DNA of 64,000 bases from Pseudomonas costantinii (GTDB lineage: Bacteria > Pseudomonadota > Gammaproteobacteria > Pseudomonadales > Pseudomonadaceae): NCBI RefSeq assembly GCF_001870435.1, contig NZ_MDDR01000035.1:62001-126000 (forward strand). The letters run 5' to 3'. Both the position numbers and the translations under genes were made by a program. Below, in pieces: positions 24,903 to 33,456 of this stretch. Each line of letters opens with the position of its first letter. Position 1 is the stretch's first letter. Below the pieces are notes generated by a model, which saw nothing but the letters and a program-made list of their open reading frames with translations, did not search any database and had not been told where the DNA came from.

Positions 24903-25361
24903 TCAGTCCTCACTGATCGGCAACACGTAGCTCTTGAACTCGGTGTCCTCGCGAAAGCCGATGGACTCGTAAGTCTTCTGTGCCACTGCGTTGTCACTGC
25001 TGGTCGACACCCGTAGCCGCACCGCGTGGGTTTCCTTGGCCATTTTCTTCGCGGTGCGCATCAGGTTATCCGCCACCAATTGCCGACGCGCATCTTCGGC
25101 CACATAGATGTCGTTGAGGATCCACACCCGTTTAAGTGACAGCGAGGAGAAGCTTGGGTACAGCTGGCAAAACCCAAGCAGCTTCTTGTCGTCATCATCC
25201 GCCAGGGCCAGGTAAATCACCGACTCCTTGCGCCGTAGGCGCTTCTCCAGGAAAGCCCGCGACGAGTCCGGGAACGGCAAAGCGCCATAAAACTCGCGGT
25301 ATTTGACGAACAGCGGGGTCAATAGGTCCAGGTGTTCCAGGGTCGCTTGAGTAATCCGCAT
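24903..25361 (-). CDS. GNAT-family N-acetyltransferase
   Basis: This 152-residue protein starts at the ATG at 25361 (MRITQATLEHLDLL). The 27-codon upstream extension has a composition unlike the family. The acetyl-CoA fold is seen in VWILNDIYVAEDARRQLVAD, then the AKETHAVRLRVSTSSDNAVA and KTYESIGFREDTEFKSY segments. The substrate is unknown. It lies downstream of eutC on the same strand. Confidence 0.88.
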   Translation of the reverse strand: MRITQATLEHLDLLTPLFVKYREFYGALPFPDSSRAFLEKRLRRKESVIYLALADDDDKKLLGFCQLYPSFSSLSLKRVWILNDIYVAEDARRQLVADNLMRTAKKMAKETHAVRLRVSTSSDNAVAQKTYESIGFREDTEFKSYVLPISED

Positions 25362-25450
25362 GCCAGGCCTCAACTTCCAAAGGGGGAATGACCACACAAG
25401 CGGCCGTGACTCGATGCTGCCAAACGGCGCTAAAAAGCGCAATCACGCAG

Positions 25451-26287
25451 CTATCGGTCATCCGGTGGGCTGAGCAGGAAATTACCTTTCATCAGGTCAG
25501 GATCATCTGATTCGATCGTCTGAACCTGCGCTTCGTCCTTGAGATTGACTCCCGACAGTTGCCGGCGACACGCCTCTCTCATCAAGTAAAGCAGGCGATG
25601 CGCCGCCATGCCGTAGCTCAGGCCTTCCAGGCGTACATTGGAGATACAGTTGCGATAGGCGTCGGTGAGACCGACCTTGGGGTTGTAGGTGAAATACAGC
25701 CCCAGACTGTCTGGTGAACTGAGCCCCGGCCGTTCGCCGATCAGGATCACCACCATTTTGGCGCCCAGCAACTGGCCAACTTCATCGGCCACTGCCACAC
25801 GGCCCTGTTCCACCAGGATCACCGGCGACAAAGACCACCCTTCGGCGTGGGTCTGTTCCTCCATCCGTGTGAGAAACGGCAGCGTGTGTTTATGCACGGC
25901 CAGCGCCGAGAGGCCATCGGCCACCACCACGGCCAGGTCCACACCGCCAGGATTGGCCGCCGCGTAGTCGCGCAGGCTTTGCGCCGACTCATCACTCAAG
26001 CGCCTCCCCAGATCCGGGCGTTGCAGGTAGCTATGCCGGTCAATGGCGGCGCTGTGCAGTAAGAGGCTGTTGCGACCGAGTTCGGCCAGTTGGCTGCTGA
26101 GGCCCGCGTGGTCGAAGGGCAGGTGCACGGCGTCCCGCGCTTGGGCGTGTGCAAACTGGAAGTCCAGTTGCGCGCTGGTGGGGATGCTGGTGCCGGTGCG
26201 GCCCAGTGCAATACGCGCCGGGGTGAGACGGCGCAGTTCCAGCCATGGGTTTTCAGGTAGGTCGAGTTGCACAGGCGGCTCCTTCAT
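25451..26287 (-). CDS. eutC: Ethanolamine ammonia-lyase, small subunit
   Basis: This 278-residue subunit, with EutB, forms the adenosylcobalamin-dependent enzyme that converts ethanolamine to acetaldehyde and ammonia. Family blocks are ARIALGRTGTSIPTSAQLDF, FQFAHAQARDAVH, VVVADGLSALAVHKH and GERPGLSSPDSLGLYFTYNP. Its ATG overlaps the eutB stop by 4 nt. There is no microcompartment gene cluster, so this is the simple soluble pathway found in Pseudomonas. Confidence 0.97.
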   Translation of the reverse strand: MKEPPVQLDLPENPWLELRRLTPARIALGRTGTSIPTSAQLDFQFAHAQARDAVHLPFDHAGLSSQLAELGRNSLLLHSAAIDRHSYLQRPDLGRRLSDESAQSLRDYAAANPGGVDLAVVVADGLSALAVHKHTLPFLTRMEEQTHAEGWSLSPVILVEQGRVAVADEVGQLLGAKMVVILIGERPGLSSPDSLGLYFTYNPKVGLTDAYRNCISNVRLEGLSYGMAAHRLLYLMREACRRQLSGVNLKDEAQVQTIESDDPDLMKGNFLLSPPDDR

Positions 26288-27678
26288 CCCAATTGCGCCA
26301 AGGCGTGGCGAAACGCTGGAGGCAGACTATTGCCAAAGTGCACCTTGCCGTCGGCTTGCGTGAAGATGCCCATTTTCGCCAGCCACTGTTCAAACTCCGG
26401 CGCCGGCTTTAAACCCAAGGTCTGGCGGGCGTACAAGGCGTCGTGGAACGAGGTGGTCTGGTAATTGAGCATGATGTCGTCGGAGCCGGGGATGCCCATG
26501 ATGAAGTTAATCCCGGCCACGCCCAGCAGGGTCAGCAGGGTGTCCATGTCGTCCTGGTCAGCCTCGGCGTGGTTGGTGTAGCAGATGTCACACCCCATCG
26601 GCACGCCCAGCAATTTGCCGCAAAAGTGGTCTTCCAGGCCGGCGCGGATGATCTGCTTGCCGTTGTACAGGTACTCGGGGCCGATAAAACCGACCACCGT
26701 GTTCACCAAAAACGGTTTGAAATGCCGGGCTACCGCATAGGCGCGGGTTTCGCAGGTTTGCTGGTCGACGCCAAAGTGCGCGTTGGCCGACAGCGCGCTG
26801 CCCTGGCCGGTTTCGAAATACATCAGGTTCTGGCCCAAGGTCCCGCGGTTGAGGCTCAAACCCGCGTCATAACCTTCCTGCAGCACGCTCAGGCTGATGC
26901 CGAAACTGGCGTTGGCTGCTTCGGTGCCGGCAATCGACTGAAACACCAGGTCCAGCGGCACACCACGGTTGATGGCTTCGATGGAGGTGGTGACGTGGGT
27001 CAGCACACAGGCCTGGGTCGGGATTTCGTAGCGCTGGATAATCGCGTCGAGCATCTCCAGCATGGCGCAGATTGAGGCGATGCTGTCGGTGGCCGGGTTG
27101 ATGCCGATCATGGCGTCGCCGTTGCCGTAGAGCAGTCCGTCGAGAATGCTTGCGGCGATGCCTGCCGGTTCGTCCGTCGGGTGGTTGGGCTGCAGGCGGG
27201 TCGACAGGCGCCCGCGCAGGCCCATGGTGCCGCGAAACTGCGTGACCACGCGGATCTTCTGCGCCACCAGCACCAAGTCCTGCACGCGCATGATCTTCGA
27301 GACGGCCGCGGCCATTTCCGGTGTCAGCCCTGGCGCCAGGGCGCGTAGGGTGTATTCGTCGGCGGCGTCGCTGAGCAGCCAATCGCGCAGGCCGCCGACG
27401 GTCAGATGGCTGACCACGGCAAACGCCTGTTTATCGTGGGTATCGATGATCAGCCGGGTGACTTCGTCGCTTTCGTAGGGGATCAGCACTTCTTCCAGAA
27501 AATGCTTGAGCGGGATATTCGCCAACGCCATTTGCGCCGCCACCCGCTCGCCGTCGTTCTGCGCGGCCACACCGGCGAGGAAATCCCCGGAGCGTGCGGG
27601 GCTGGCCTTGGCCATCACGTCCTTGAGGCTGTCAAAGCGGTAGGTCATTGCACCCACCGCGTGGGAAAAGCTTGCCAT
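26284..27678 (-). CDS. eutB: Ethanolamine ammonia-lyase, large subunit
   Basis: This 464-residue catalytic subunit is chosen from the ATG at 27678 (MASFSHAVGAMTYRFDSLKD). It binds substrate and the B12 cofactor. Visible features are ANIPLKHFLEEVLIPYESDE, GNGDAMIGINPATDS and MGCDICYTNHAEADQDDMDT. It is 53 bp after the permease gene. Its need for adenosyl-B12 links it to btuB/btuF in this window. Confidence 0.97.
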   Translation of the reverse strand: MASFSHAVGAMTYRFDSLKDVMAKASPARSGDFLAGVAAQNDGERVAAQMALANIPLKHFLEEVLIPYESDEVTRLIIDTHDKQAFAVVSHLTVGGLRDWLLSDAADEYTLRALAPGLTPEMAAAVSKIMRVQDLVLVAQKIRVVTQFRGTMGLRGRLSTRLQPNHPTDEPAGIAASILDGLLYGNGDAMIGINPATDSIASICAMLEMLDAIIQRYEIPTQACVLTHVTTSIEAINRGVPLDLVFQSIAGTEAANASFGISLSVLQEGYDAGLSLNRGTLGQNLMYFETGQGSALSANAHFGVDQQTCETRAYAVARHFKPFLVNTVVGFIGPEYLYNGKQIIRAGLEDHFCGKLLGVPMGCDICYTNHAEADQDDMDTLLTLLGVAGINFIMGIPGSDDIMLNYQTTSFHDALYARQTLGLKPAPEFEQWLAKMGIFTQADGKVHFGNSLPPAFRHALAQLG

Positions 27679-27731
27679 ACAGTGTCTCCTTGGCGACGCG
27701 GGCAAGGCGCCCGCGTCGAGGTTTACGGCAG

Positions 27732-29165
27732 TTAGTGCAAGGCGGCCTCTGCGGCCTGGATCGCCGCGAATTCTTCTTCGGGCGTGCCTGCTACCAAGTG
27801 ATGCCGGCTGTAGAAAGCAAAGTAAGCAATTAATACTCCATAGATGATCGCGGCGCCAATCACGACCCGTGGATCCACCAAAAAGCCTGCCACTACGGCC
27901 ACGCAGGCCAGTACCAAGGCAATGCCTGAGGTGAAAATGCCACCCGGTGTGCGGTACGGACGGTCCATTTTGGGGCGACGGATGCGCAACGTGATGTGCG
28001 CGGCCATCATCAGCACGTAGGAAATGGTCGCGCCAAACACGGCGACCAGAATCAGCAAATCGCCTTGGCCAGTCAGCGACAGGCCGAAACCGATAATGCC
28101 GGGGATCACCAGTGCCAGCACCGGTGCCTTGCTTTTGTTGGTCTGGGACAGTTTGCGTGGCAGGTAGCCTGCGCGAGACAGCGCAAAGATCTGCCGCGAA
28201 TAGGCGTAGATAATCGAGAAAAAGCTCGCGATCAATCCCGCCAGGCCCACCAGATTGACGAAGCTGCCCATCCAGGTTGAACCGCCGTAGGACAACGCCA
28301 GTGCTTCAACCAGCGGATTGCCCGATTTGATCAATGCGTAAGTCCCCGCGCCACCCGGTGCGATCACCAGAATCAGCAGGGCAAAACTGGTGAGCACCAC
28401 AATAGCGCCGATCAAACCGCGGGGCAGGTCGCGTTTGGGGTTCTTGGTCTCTTCGGCTGCCAGCGGCACGCCTTCTACCGCGAGGAAAAACCAGATGGCA
28501 TAGGGAATAGCCGCCCACACGCCGACGTAGCCGAACGGCAGGAAGGTGCTGGCGCCCTTGGCCTCGGTCACCGGGATATCCAGCAAGTTGGCGACGTTGA
28601 AGTGCGGCACCATCGACACCAGGAACACGCCCAAGGCAATGGCCGCGACGGCGGTAATCACAAACATCAGCTTTAAGGCTTCACCCACGCCAAAGATGTG
28701 GATGCCGATAAAGATGATGTAGAACGCCAGGTAAATCATCCAGCCGCCAATGCCGAACAACGACTCGCAATAAGCACCGATAAACACCGCGATAGCGGCG
28801 GGGGCGATGGCGTATTCGATGAGGATGGCGGTGCCCGTCAGGAACCCGCCCCAGGGGCCGAAAGCGCTGCGGGCAAAACCGTAGCCGCCGCCGGCGGTTG
28901 GGATCATTGAAGACAGTTCGGCCAGGGAAAAACACATGCACAGGTACATGGTGGCCATCAGCAACGTGGCGAGGAACATGCCGCCCCAGCCACCTTGGGC
29001 CAAGCCGAAGTTCCAGCCGGCGTAGTCGCCGGAGATGACGTAGGCAACGCCAAGGCCGACTAAAAGCACCCAGCCGGCGGCGCCTTTTTTCAGTTCGCGT
29101 TGTTGGAAGTAGTCGGTGCCGACTTTTTCGAAGTCGACAGAAGAGCCAGTGGGTTCGCTAGGCAT
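27732..29165 (-). CDS. eat: Ethanolamine permease
   Basis: This 477-residue transporter of the APC superfamily has about 12 membrane helices. Examples are AGWVLLVGLGVAYVISGDYA, GWGGMFLATLLMATMYLCMC and GGYGFARSAFGPWGGFLTGT. The N- and C-termini are cytoplasmic and charged. The position directly upstream of eutBC supports ethanolamine as substrate. No sigma-54 promoter was found just upstream, so it may be read from the aldehyde dehydrogenase transcript. Confidence 0.93.
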   Translation of the reverse strand: MPSEPTGSSVDFEKVGTDYFQQRELKKGAAGWVLLVGLGVAYVISGDYAGWNFGLAQGGWGGMFLATLLMATMYLCMCFSLAELSSMIPTAGGGYGFARSAFGPWGGFLTGTAILIEYAIAPAAIAVFIGAYCESLFGIGGWMIYLAFYIIFIGIHIFGVGEALKLMFVITAVAAIALGVFLVSMVPHFNVANLLDIPVTEAKGASTFLPFGYVGVWAAIPYAIWFFLAVEGVPLAAEETKNPKRDLPRGLIGAIVVLTSFALLILVIAPGGAGTYALIKSGNPLVEALALSYGGSTWMGSFVNLVGLAGLIASFFSIIYAYSRQIFALSRAGYLPRKLSQTNKSKAPVLALVIPGIIGFGLSLTGQGDLLILVAVFGATISYVLMMAAHITLRIRRPKMDRPYRTPGGIFTSGIALVLACVAVVAGFLVDPRVVIGAAIIYGVLIAYFAFYSRHHLVAGTPEEEFAAIQAAEAALH

Positions 29166-29209
29166 GGGAAAGTACCTTCCATTCTTATTATTTTATGCAA
29201 CGAGTGAGA

Positions 29210-29340
29210 TCGTTCCCTCGCTCTGCGTGGGAATGCCGCCCCGGACGCTCCGCGTCCCGATGCCTGCGCAGAATTCAAGTCCTGCGCAAGGTGGCGCGGA
29301 GCGTCACGGGATGCATTCCCACGCAGAGCGTGGGAACGAG
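29210..29340. repeat. Long imperfect inverted repeat with CGTTCCCACGC core
   Basis: The left half (CGTTCCCTCGCTCTGCGTGG...CGGACGCTCCGCGTCCCG) is an imperfect inverse of the right half (GCGGAGCGTCACGGGATGC...GAGCGTGGGAACG). The inner arm ATTCCCACGCAGAGCGTGGG also forms its own hairpin. The same core occurs at 39529-39559. It occupies the 186-bp gap between eat and the aldehyde dehydrogenase gene. Confidence 0.75.
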
Positions 29341-29351
29341 CAGTGGGTGAG

Positions 29352-30872
29352 TTAGAAGAACCCGAGCGGATTAATGTCGTAGCTCACCAGCAAGTTCTTG
29401 GTCTGCTGGTAGTGATCCAACATCATCTTGTGCGTTTCACGGCCTACGCCGGACTTCTTGTAACCGCCAAACGCGGCATGCGCCGGGTACAGGTGGTAGC
29501 AGTTGGTCCATACGCGGCCCGCTTTGATCGCGCGGCCCATGCGATAGGCGCGGTTAATGTCGCGGGTCCATACACCGGCGCCGAGGCCGAACTCGGTGTC
29601 GTTGGCAATCGCCAGGGCTTCGGCTTCGTCCTTGAAGGTGGTGATGCTCACCACAGGGCCGAAGATTTCTTCCTGGAACACGCGCATTTCGTTGGTGCCC
29701 TTGAGCAGGGTCGGCTGGATGTAATAGCCGCCAGCCATATCGCCCGTGAGTTTCTCAACCTTGCCGCCGGTCAGCAGTTGCGCGCCTTCGCCCTTGGCGA
29801 TTTCCAGGTAGGACAGGATTTTGTCGAACTGCTGTTCCGAGGCTTGGGCGCCGACCATGGTGTCGGTGTCCAGCGGGTCGCCGCGTTTGATCTGCTCGAC
29901 CTTCTTCATCACCACTTTCATGAAGTCGTCGTAGATCGACTCTTCCACGAGCGCGCGGGATGGGCAGGTGCACACTTCGCCTTGGTTGAAGAACGCCAGC
30001 ACCAAGCCTTCAGCGGCTTTCTCGATAAACGAGGGTTCGGCTTTCATGATGTCGGCGAAGAAGATGTTCGGCGATTTGCCGCCCAGCTCAACGGTGGACG
30101 GAATAATGTTCTCGGCCGCCGCGTGCATGATGTGCGAGCCCACCGGGGTGGAGCCGGTGAAGGCGATCTTGGCGATGCGCTTGCTGGTGGCCAGGGCTTC
30201 ACCGGCTTCTCTGCCGAAACCGTGCACCACGTTCAGCACGCCCGGCGGCAGCAGGTCGCCGATCAGTTCCAGCAGCACGTTGATGCCCAGCGGGGTTTGC
30301 TCGGCGGGCTTGAGCACCACGCAGTTACCGGCAGCCAGGGCTGGCGCGAGTTTCCACGCGGCCATCAACAGCGGGAAGTTCCACGGGATGATCTGGCCCA
30401 CCACGCCCAGCGGCTCGTGGAAGTGATAGGACGCAGTGTGTTCGTTGATCTCGGCGCTGGTGCCTTCCTGGGCGCGGATGCAGCCGGCGAAGTAGCGGAA
30501 GTGGTCGGCAGCGAGGGGGATGTCGGCGTTGAGAGTCTCACGCACGGCCTTGCCGTTGTCCCAGGTTTCGGTGATGGCCAGCAGTTCGAGGTTCTGTTCG
30601 ATGCGGTCGGCGATTTTCAGCAGCACCAGCGAGCGATCCTGGGCCGAGGTCTTGCCCCAGGCGTCAGCGGCGGCATGGGCGGCGTCGAGCGCTTTGTCGA
30701 TGTCTTTGGCAGTGGAGCGCGGGAATTCGGCGATAGGCTTGCCGTTGACCGGCGAGGTGTTGGTGAAATAGTTGCCGTCGACCGGTGCAACGAATTCGCC
30801 ACCGATGTAGTTGCCGTACTTGGCCTTGAACGAAACGATCGCGCCTTCAGTACCGGGGTGTGCGTAACGCAT
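29352..30872 (-). CDS. Aldehyde dehydrogenase (acetaldehyde-oxidising, ExaC-like)
   Basis: This 506-residue NAD-dependent enzyme starts at the ATG at 30872 (MRYAHPGTEGAIVSF). The catalytic Glu is in VELGGKSPNIFFADI and the nucleophilic Cys in FNQGEVCTCPSRALV. FTGSTPVGSHIMHAA binds NAD. It most likely converts the acetaldehyde from EutBC to acetate. A sigma-54 promoter lies about 66 bp upstream, divergent from the activator gene. Confidence 0.94.
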   Translation of the reverse strand: MRYAHPGTEGAIVSFKAKYGNYIGGEFVAPVDGNYFTNTSPVNGKPIAEFPRSTAKDIDKALDAAHAAADAWGKTSAQDRSLVLLKIADRIEQNLELLAITETWDNGKAVRETLNADIPLAADHFRYFAGCIRAQEGTSAEINEHTASYHFHEPLGVVGQIIPWNFPLLMAAWKLAPALAAGNCVVLKPAEQTPLGINVLLELIGDLLPPGVLNVVHGFGREAGEALATSKRIAKIAFTGSTPVGSHIMHAAAENIIPSTVELGGKSPNIFFADIMKAEPSFIEKAAEGLVLAFFNQGEVCTCPSRALVEESIYDDFMKVVMKKVEQIKRGDPLDTDTMVGAQASEQQFDKILSYLEIAKGEGAQLLTGGKVEKLTGDMAGGYYIQPTLLKGTNEMRVFQEEIFGPVVSITTFKDEAEALAIANDTEFGLGAGVWTRDINRAYRMGRAIKAGRVWTNCYHLYPAHAAFGGYKKSGVGRETHKMMLDHYQQTKNLLVSYDINPLGFF

Positions 30873-30937
30873 GGTGGGTATCTCCTGGCTCTTATGTTTA
30901 TTGGGAGTGCAGCGCAGCAAGCGCATATAAAGCGTAG

Positions 30938-30954
30938 AGCAAAGGTTGGGCCAC
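30938..30954 (-). promoter_or_regulatory. Sigma-54 (-24/-12) promoter of the aldehyde dehydrogenase gene
   Basis: On the minus strand the sequence is GTGGCCCAACCTTTGCT, with GG and GC exactly 10 bases apart as sigma-54 requires. Transcription would start near 30927. Confidence 0.85.
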
Positions 30955-31004
30955 TGCGTTGCAAGCCAGGTAAATCAAGGGGTTGGGGTTTGTTGCAAGG
31001 CGTT

Positions 31005-31026
31005 GCTGTAGCACTGCTGATACAGC
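31005..31026. promoter_or_regulatory. Putative upstream activator site
   Basis: GCTGTA and TACAGC are 6-bp inverted arms separated by 10 bp. They sit about 50 bp upstream of the sigma-54 promoter and 120 bp before the activator gene, where an EatR/AcoR-type protein would bind. Confidence 0.5.
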
Positions 31027-31145
31027 GAGAGTGACAGTTTGTGCCATAAACGGTACAGCCAATGACTGATGGGTCGAGTCGGGATTGCAATGGTAGGGTG
31101 GCTGGGGGATGCTGGCCGTTCTCACGCAGGGAGAATAATAAGAAT

Positions 31146-33056
31146 ATGCAAAACGATCATTTCAGCCGCCATGCCCAGCAAGTCTTGACCGTCACGCGCG
31201 GGCAGGACCTTTCCCAGGGCCCCGGCAGCGACCCTTCCATCGCCCGCTCCTGGCTGCGTTGCCTGGAGGACTATCACCTCGACCCCGCGCTGACTATCGC
31301 CCCCACCGTGCTCGAACACGGGCGCCTGCTGGAAAGCCGCGAACGCCTGCAACAAGTGCTGCACATCGCCGGCAGCGAGATGAACAGCCTGCACCAGCAG
31401 CTCTCTGGCGCCGGTCACGCGGTACTGCTGACCGACGCGCGCGGAGTGATCCTCAACTGTGTCACCGCGCCGTCCGAACGCAAGATTTTCGAGCGCGCGG
31501 GGCTGTGGCTGGGCGCTGACTGGAGCGAGGCGTGCGAAGGCACCAACGGCATTGGCACCTGCCTGGTGGAACGCCAGTCCCTGACGATTCATCGCGATGA
31601 ACACTTTCGTGGCCGCCATACAGGGCTGACCTGTTCGGCGAGCCCGGTGTTCGACCCCCACGGTGAACTGTTGGCCGTGCTGGACGTGTCATCGGCGCGC
31701 GAAGCGGTGTCGCGTCAGAGCCAGTTCCACACCATGGCGCTGGTGAACCTGTCGGCGAAGATGATCGAGAGTTGTTACTTCCTGCGCCATTTTGAAAACC
31801 ACTGGCTGCTGCGCTTTCATCTGCAAGCCGAGTCGGTGGGGTTGTTCAGCGAAGGGCTGCTGGCGTTTGACGGCGACGGGCGGATCTGTGCGGTCAACCA
31901 GAGTGCGCTGAACCTGCTGGGGCAAGTTTGTGGCGGGTTGCTGGGGCAGCCGGTGGAGGCGTTTTTCGACTGCTCCCTCGACCAGTTGCTCGGCCGCGCC
32001 AGCGCCAACGCGACGGCCAGTTGGCCGCTGCGAACCCGTGATGGCCGGCATTTATTCGCGGCACTGCGTGGTCAGGCACGCAGCCTGCCGCCGCCGCCGC
32101 CGGCCAAGCTTGAGGTGTCACGCCTGCCTGGTATTTGTCTGGGCGACCCCGCGCTGCAAAATGATTTTCGTAAGGCGCTGAAGGTGTTCGAGCGCGACGT
32201 GCCGCTGCTGATCAACGGCGAAACCGGCTGCGGCAAAGAGGCTTTCGCCAAGGCCGTGCACCAGGCCAGCCAACGTGCCAGCAAGCCTTTCGTCGCCCTC
32301 AACTGCGCCGCCATCCCCGAAAACCTGATTGAAAGCGAGTTGTTCGGCTATCGCGGCGGCAGCTTTACCGGCGCGCTTAAAGAGGGCATGCGCGGCAAAT
32401 TACAACAGGCCGACGGTGGCACTTTGTTTCTCGACGAAATTGGCGACATGCCTTTCGCATTACAAACTCGTCTTTTAAGGGTGCTGGAAGATCGCATGGT
32501 GGTGCCTATCGGCGGGGCACCGCAGGCGGTGGACGTCAGAATCATCAGCGCCACCCACCGCAATTTGCTTGAGCGCGTTCAGGCCGGCAGCTTTCGCGAG
32601 GATTTGTATTACCGGCTCAATGGTTTGGAGGTGGCGCTGCCGGCGCTGCGTGAGCGCACTGACAAGGCTCAATTGCTGGATTTCATACTGGGCCAGGAGT
32701 CTGCTGGGCAGCCAGTCACAGTCGACGTGGCGGCACGAGAGGCGCTGCTCGCTTACGCCTGGCCGGGCAATGTGCGGCAATTGCGCATGGTCTTGCGCAC
32801 GCTGGTGGCGTTGGCTGAGGGCGACCGAGTTGCTTTGGGTGATCTGCCGGCAAATGTACGTACTCCGAGCCTCGTGCCTGCCACACCTGTTGATGTTTCG
32901 CCCCTGGACGAGGCAGAACGTAAAACCCTGCTGACTGCACTTGAACAGCAGCGTTGGCATATAACCCGTACGGCGCAACTGCTGGCGGTCAGCCGTAACA
33001 CGCTGTACCGCAAGTTGCGCAAGTATGGGATTGTTGCGTCTGAGCGTCATCATTAG
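31146..33056 (+). CDS. eatR: Sigma-54-dependent activator, AcoR/EatR type
   Basis: This 636-residue activator starts at ATG 31146. Residues 1-330 form a GAF/PAS sensing part (GTNGIGTCLVERQSL). The AAA+ domain starts near 345 with Walker A GETGCGKEAFAKAVHQ and Walker B GTLFLDEIGDMP. The sigma-54 contact loop reads GSFTGA instead of the common GAFTGA. A Fis-type helix-turn-helix (ITRTAQLLAVSRNTLYRKLR) ends the protein. It is divergent from the ethanolamine genes and probably senses ethanolamine or acetaldehyde. Confidence 0.93.
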   Translation: MQNDHFSRHAQQVLTVTRGQDLSQGPGSDPSIARSWLRCLEDYHLDPALTIAPTVLEHGRLLESRERLQQVLHIAGSEMNSLHQQLSGAGHAVLLTDARGVILNCVTAPSERKIFERAGLWLGADWSEACEGTNGIGTCLVERQSLTIHRDEHFRGRHTGLTCSASPVFDPHGELLAVLDVSSAREAVSRQSQFHTMALVNLSAKMIESCYFLRHFENHWLLRFHLQAESVGLFSEGLLAFDGDGRICAVNQSALNLLGQVCGGLLGQPVEAFFDCSLDQLLGRASANATASWPLRTRDGRHLFAALRGQARSLPPPPPAKLEVSRLPGICLGDPALQNDFRKALKVFERDVPLLINGETGCGKEAFAKAVHQASQRASKPFVALNCAAIPENLIESELFGYRGGSFTGALKEGMRGKLQQADGGTLFLDEIGDMPFALQTRLLRVLEDRMVVPIGGAPQAVDVRIISATHRNLLERVQAGSFREDLYYRLNGLEVALPALRERTDKAQLLDFILGQESAGQPVTVDVAAREALLAYAWPGNVRQLRMVLRTLVALAEGDRVALGDLPANVRTPSLVPATPVDVSPLDEAERKTLLTALEQQRWHITRTAQLLAVSRNTLYRKLRKYGIVASERHH

Positions 33057-33121
33057 TGGGTATATAGGAAAGTGCTTAAAAGTTAATCTGGTTTCAATAG
33101 GCGTTCGCTATAGGGTTGTTA

Positions 33122-33142
33122 GTTATATTCAATCGATATAAC
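33122..33142. other. AT-rich perfect inverted repeat
   Basis: GTTATAT and ATATAAC pair around 7 bp. It lies 22 bp before the hrp box. It might end eatR transcription or bind a protein. Confidence 0.4.
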
Positions 33143-33164
33143 GCCTTCATGGCTTAGTAGCTCT

Positions 33165-33193
33165 GGAACTACTTCGGTGACGAAGGCCACGTA
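33165..33193 (+). promoter_or_regulatory. HrpL-type hrp box promoter
   Basis: GGAACT (33165-33170), a 16-base spacer, then CCACGTA (33187-33193) match the consensus GGAAC(C/T)-N15-16-CCACNNA at every fixed position. The box points toward the 1085-residue gene, whose ATG is 264 bp beyond it. The remaining sequence in the 400-bp gap 33057-33456 is AT-rich, with short inverted repeats and no convincing gene. Confidence 0.75.
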
Positions 33194-33456
33194 ATAGTTG
33201 AACGTCGGAGGACGTCTTTCTTCAATGTCGGACATTGTCTGGTTAGTTTACTGGTCAGCTGGTTCGTGCGCATTTTATAAGGGAATTGATTTAGCTCACC
33301 AGTTTGGGGTGTTCGAGAAATGGTCGTGGAGTTTGGCGCTCGTTTCTATTAACTGAGCGTTAACTTTTATCGGCTCTATATAGCGTTGTCCGCTTTTTGC
33401 ACTGTGCACTTCGTGCGATGGCGGGCCGTTCATCGAAACTGTGATAGAGATAAAAT

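Noticed and set aside
29166..29240. Possible sigma-54 promoter before eat (CACTCGTTGCAT on the minus strand)
   Set aside because: There is a TTGC, but no GG at the required distance upstream.
29343..31034. 563-codon plus-strand frame opposite the aldehyde dehydrogenase gene
   Set aside because: It is the complement of a well-supported enzyme gene. Its His/Gly/Val-rich peptide is typical of shadow frames.
33225..33356. 43-codon frame (MSDIVWLVYWSAGSCAFYKG...) between the hrp box and the large gene
   Set aside because: The GGAGG is 13 bases from its ATG, the codons are AT-rich and untypical, and no family is recognised. It could be a leader peptide but cannot be supported.
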